From NCBI GenBank assembly GCA_937889645.1, contig CALBZE010000114.1, positions 1-25,391 of the forward strand: a DNA stretch of 25,391 nucleotides. Direction: 5' to 3'. Below the pieces are notes generated by a model. It was given only the letters and a program-made list of their open reading frames with translations. It did no database searches and was not told the DNA's origin. Shown one piece after another: positions 22,946 through 25,391 of this stretch (its first letter is position 1; every line of letters starts with the position of its first letter). Both the position numbers and the translations under genes were made by a program. This DNA comes from an uncultured bacterium. Lineage in GTDB: Bacteria; Gemmatimonadota; Gemmatimonadetes; Longimicrobiales; RSA9.

Positions 22946-23728
22946 ATGAGGAACCCGTTCGACCTGCTCGCACCCGGCGGCGCCGCGACGGTCGCGCTCC
23001 TGGCCTTTCGGCTGAGCGGACTGGTCCTGGTCGCGCCGCTCTACTCGGGGCGGGCGATCCCGGTCCCGGTCCGCGTCGCGGTGCTCGTGCTGCTCACGGC
23101 GCTCCTCGTTCCGGTCGCGTGGGCGCACCTGGACCGCGTGCCGGAGGTCTCGCCCGCGACGCTCTTCCAGGAGCTGCTGGTCGGCTTCGCGATCGGGCTC
23201 GGCGCTGCGGTCCTGGTCGGGGCGGCGGAGGTGGCCGGCGACTACATCGCGCTGCAGACGGGTCTCTCGAGCGCAGGGCTGCTCGACCCGGTCAGCGGCG
23301 AAACCGTGCCGACGCTCGGTCAGTTCACGCACCTGTTCGCGCTGACGGCGTTCCTCACGCTGAACGGCCACGTCCTGGTCCTCGAGGCGCTCGCGGCTAG
23401 CGCGGAGCTGATCCCCATCGGCGCCGAGATCGCCGGGGAAACCGGGCTCGCGGAGATGATCCGCCTGGGCGGCCACCTGTTCGCGATCGGGCTGCGCATC
23501 GCCGCGCCGGTCGTCGTGGCGGTCCTGATCGCCAACCTGGCGCTCGGGATCCTGAACAAGGCGGCGCCGCAGTTCAACGTGCTGATGATGGCGTTCCCCG
23601 TTCAGATCGGGATCGGGCTGCTCGTGCTGGGCCTGACGCTGCCGCTCATCGCGACGTTCGTCTCGACCTGGCCGGGTGTCTACGAAGGGATGGCGTCTCG
23701 CGTGATCGAGGCGCTGCAAGGGCGTTGA
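22946..23728 (+). CDS. fliR: Flagellar biosynthesis protein FliR
   Basis: FliR is a single-copy subunit of the export gate. The 260-residue protein has the expected six or so hydrophobic helices and family motifs (FRLSGLVLVAPLYSGRAIPVPVRV; ELLVGFAIGLGAAVLVGAAEVAGDYIALQTGL; NKAAPQFNVLMMAFPVQIGIGLLVLG). Start ATG 22946 has a GAGGAG site overlapping the fliQ stop. flhB begins one base after its stop. Confidence 0.96.
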   Translation: MRNPFDLLAPGGAATVALLAFRLSGLVLVAPLYSGRAIPVPVRVAVLVLLTALLVPVAWAHLDRVPEVSPATLFQELLVGFAIGLGAAVLVGAAEVAGDYIALQTGLSSAGLLDPVSGETVPTLGQFTHLFALTAFLTLNGHVLVLEALAASAELIPIGAEIAGETGLAEMIRLGGHLFAIGLRIAAPVVVAVLIANLALGILNKAAPQFNVLMMAFPVQIGIGLLVLGLTLPLIATFVSTWPGVYEGMASRVIEALQGR

Positions 23729-23729
23729 A

Positions 23730-24821
23730 ATGGCTGATTCGTTCCAGGAGAAGACCGAAGCCCCGACTCCGAAGCGCCGCGAAGAGGCGCGGCGCAAGGG
23801 GCAGATCGCGAGGAGCGCGGAGGTCGGCACCGCGTTCGTCCTGCTGGGCGCGGCGGCCGTCGTGAACATCGGCGGCCGCGTGCTCGGGCTCGACCTCGTC
23901 GCGATCCTCGGCGGCACCTTCGGAACGGCGTCGGTCCCGCCGGTCGACGTGCAGGGGATGGCGACGTGGCTTCAGGGGCTCGGCTGGATCGTGCTCGGCG
24001 CGCTCGCGCCGGTCGTGCTCGGCATCTCCGCGCTGGCGCTCGCGGTCGGCGCGATCCAGGCGCGCGGCACGCTGACGCTGCAGCCGCTCTCGCCGGACTG
24101 GTCCCGCCTCGCGCCGCAGAACAACCTGCGCCGCCTCTTCAGCGTTCGCCCGCTCGTCGAGCTGGCGAAGTCGATCCTCAAGCTCGTGATCGTGTCGGCG
24201 GCGATCTACGTCGCGATCGGCGGCGCGTGGTCGGAGATCCTGGCGCTGCCGCAGCAGTCGCCGGCCGCGGTGCTCGGCATCACGCACCGTCTGGCGACGC
24301 GGCTCTTCCTGACCGCCGGGCTCGCGTTCCTCGCGCTCGCCGCGGCCGACTACCTCTACCAGCTCTGGGAGCACGAGCGCGGCCTGCGCATGACCAAGGA
24401 GGAGGTCAAGCAGGAGCTCAAGGACACCGAGGGCGACCCGATGATCAAGTCCCGGATCCGGAGCCTGGGCCGCTCGCTCGCGCGCCGTCGCATGATGGCC
24501 GCGGTCCCGACCGCGGATGTCGTCGTCACGAACCCGACGCACATCGCGGTCGCGCTCCGCTACGACCCGTCCATCGCGCCGGCGCCGGTCGTCGTCGCGA
24601 TGGGGGAGCGCAAACTGGCGCAGCGGATCAAGGAGATCGCGCTCGCGGCCGGCGTGCCGGTGATCGAGAACCGGCCGCTCGCCCGTGCGCTCCTGGCCAC
24701 GGGGCGGATCGGGCTGCCGATCCCGCCGGACCTCTACGTGGCCGTGGCCGAGGTGCTCGCCTTCGTGTACCGCCAGCGCGACGCGCTGCGTAACCGCCGG
24801 CGCGGGGAGGGCGCCGAATGA
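23730..24821 (+). CDS. flhB: Flagellar export switch protein FlhB
   Basis: FlhB sets export substrate specificity together with FliK. The 363-residue protein opens with the conserved EKTEAPTPKRREEARRKGQIARS, has four membrane helices (about 32-58, 84-109, 146-165, 190-212) and a cytoplasmic domain with the autocleavage site NPTH at 268-271, followed by IAVALRYDP. All residues needed for self-cleavage between N268 and P269 are present. Its stop overlaps the flhA start (ATGA). Confidence 0.97.
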   Translation: MADSFQEKTEAPTPKRREEARRKGQIARSAEVGTAFVLLGAAAVVNIGGRVLGLDLVAILGGTFGTASVPPVDVQGMATWLQGLGWIVLGALAPVVLGISALALAVGAIQARGTLTLQPLSPDWSRLAPQNNLRRLFSVRPLVELAKSILKLVIVSAAIYVAIGGAWSEILALPQQSPAAVLGITHRLATRLFLTAGLAFLALAAADYLYQLWEHERGLRMTKEEVKQELKDTEGDPMIKSRIRSLGRSLARRRMMAAVPTADVVVTNPTHIAVALRYDPSIAPAPVVVAMGERKLAQRIKEIALAAGVPVIENRPLARALLATGRIGLPIPPDLYVAVAEVLAFVYRQRDALRNRRRGEGAE

Positions 24822-25391
24822 GCACGATGGCGCTCCCCCGGTCCCAGGTGTTGCTGCGCAACGCCGAGCTCGCGGTCATCGTCGGCGTCGTCTTCATCGT
24901 CGCGCTGCTGGTCCTGCCGCTCCCGCCGGCGCTGCTCGACCTGATGCTCGCGCTCAGCATCGCGACGTCGCTCGTCGTGCTGCTGGTCGCCATGTACACG
25001 ACCGACCCGCTGGAATTCAGCGTCTTCCCGACGCTGCTCCTGCTGCTCACGCTCTTCCGCCTCGCGCTGAACGTGAGCAGCACGCGGCTGATCCTGGGCA
25101 CCGGCTCGGCGGGGAAGGTCATCGAAGCGTTCGGCGAGTTCGTCGTCGGTGGGAACTACGTCGTCGGGGTGGTCATCTTCCTGATCCTTATCGCGATCAA
25201 CTTCGTCGTGATCACGAAGGGCGCGGGGCGCGTCGCCGAGGTCGCCGCGCGCTTCACGCTCGACGCGATGCCCGGCCGGCAGATGAGCATCGACGCCGAC
25301 CTGAACGCCGGGCTGATCGACGACGCCGAGGCCCGCCGCCGCCGCGAGGAGATCGCCCGCGAGGCCGACTTCTACGGCGCGATGGACGGCG
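24818..25391 (+). CDS. flhA: Flagellar biosynthesis protein FlhA (N-terminal part)
   Basis: FlhA is the proton-driven nine-fold export gate protein. The window ends within it after about 191 residues, so the C-terminal cytoplasmic domain is not seen. Visible are the first membrane helices (LAVIVGVVFIVALLVLPLPP; LLDLMLALSIATSLVVLLVAM), the FHIPEP-family signature FRLALNVSSTRLIL, and the cytoplasmic loop with GAGRVAEVAARFTLDAMPGRQMSIDADLNAGLID, the charged region implicated in proton coupling. The frame is open to the edge. Start ATG 24818 overlaps flhB. Confidence 0.96.
   Translation, partial: MSTMALPRSQVLLRNAELAVIVGVVFIVALLVLPLPPALLDLMLALSIATSLVVLLVAMYTTDPLEFSVFPTLLLLLTLFRLALNVSSTRLILGTGSAGKVIEAFGEFVVGGNYVVGVVIFLILIAINFVVITKGAGRVAEVAARFTLDAMPGRQMSIDADLNAGLIDDAEARRRREEIAREADFYGAMDG

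Overview
The window is a high-GC Gram-negative chromosome segment dominated by a flagellar biogenesis locus. No rRNA, tRNA, IS element or CRISPR array was seen. Gene order, the secreted S15-type hydrolase, the GC content and the Ala/Gly/Pro-rich protein style suggest Gemmatimonadota or a similar deep-branching high-GC phylum. That assignment is an inference; no marker gene is present.

Layout. (1) 102-1985, minus: an exported CocE/Xaa-Pro-peptidase-like hydrolase with its own divergent promoter. (2) 2198-5070, plus: a secreted protein with eight Tyr/Trp octapeptide repeats, coupled by an ATGA overlap to a PAS-PAS-kinase-receiver hybrid whose phospho-accepting His is replaced by Tyr. (3) 5251-6638, minus: flgL-fliW, without a csrA next to it. 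(4) 6833-8239, plus: an NtrC-family sigma-54 activator. (5) 8514-19198, plus: flgB-flgC-(unknown)-fliE-fliF-fliG-fliH-fliI-fliJ-motE-like-fliK-flgD-flgE. (6) 19579 to the window end, plus: fliL-fliM-fliN-fliOP-fliQ-fliR-flhB-flhA, with flhA cut by the edge.

Regulation can be read from the DNA. Sigma-54 (-24/-12) promoters lie before flgB and before fliL. Upstream of each is a near-identical dyad, CGGCAGA-N3-TGCCGC, the likely enhancer of the NtrC-type regulator at 6833. A different pair of matching promoters, FliA/sigma-28-like (TNAANTTT, 12 bp, GNCGATACTGGAT), lies before flgL-fliW and before the repeat-protein/pseudokinase pair. This ties the unknown pair to the late flagellar regulon. The result is a two-tier cascade: sigma-54 for basal body, hook and export apparatus, then a FliA-type sigma factor for the hook-filament junction, FliW and the unknown pair.

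The most unusual protein is the FliK homologue. Its N-terminal half carries an M15-type peptidoglycan peptidase domain with all expected zinc and catalytic residues, ahead of a FliK-like C-terminal hook domain. Other oddities are a single-ORF FliO-FliP fusion with an internal signal peptide, a FlgC with a ~65-residue Pro/Gly insertion next to an unusually short FlgB, and a small unknown protein between flgC and fliE. MotA/MotB, FlgK, FlgN, FlgM, FlgJ, FlgA, FlgF, FlgG, FlgH, FlgI, CsrA, flagellin and the sigma factors themselves are not in this window.
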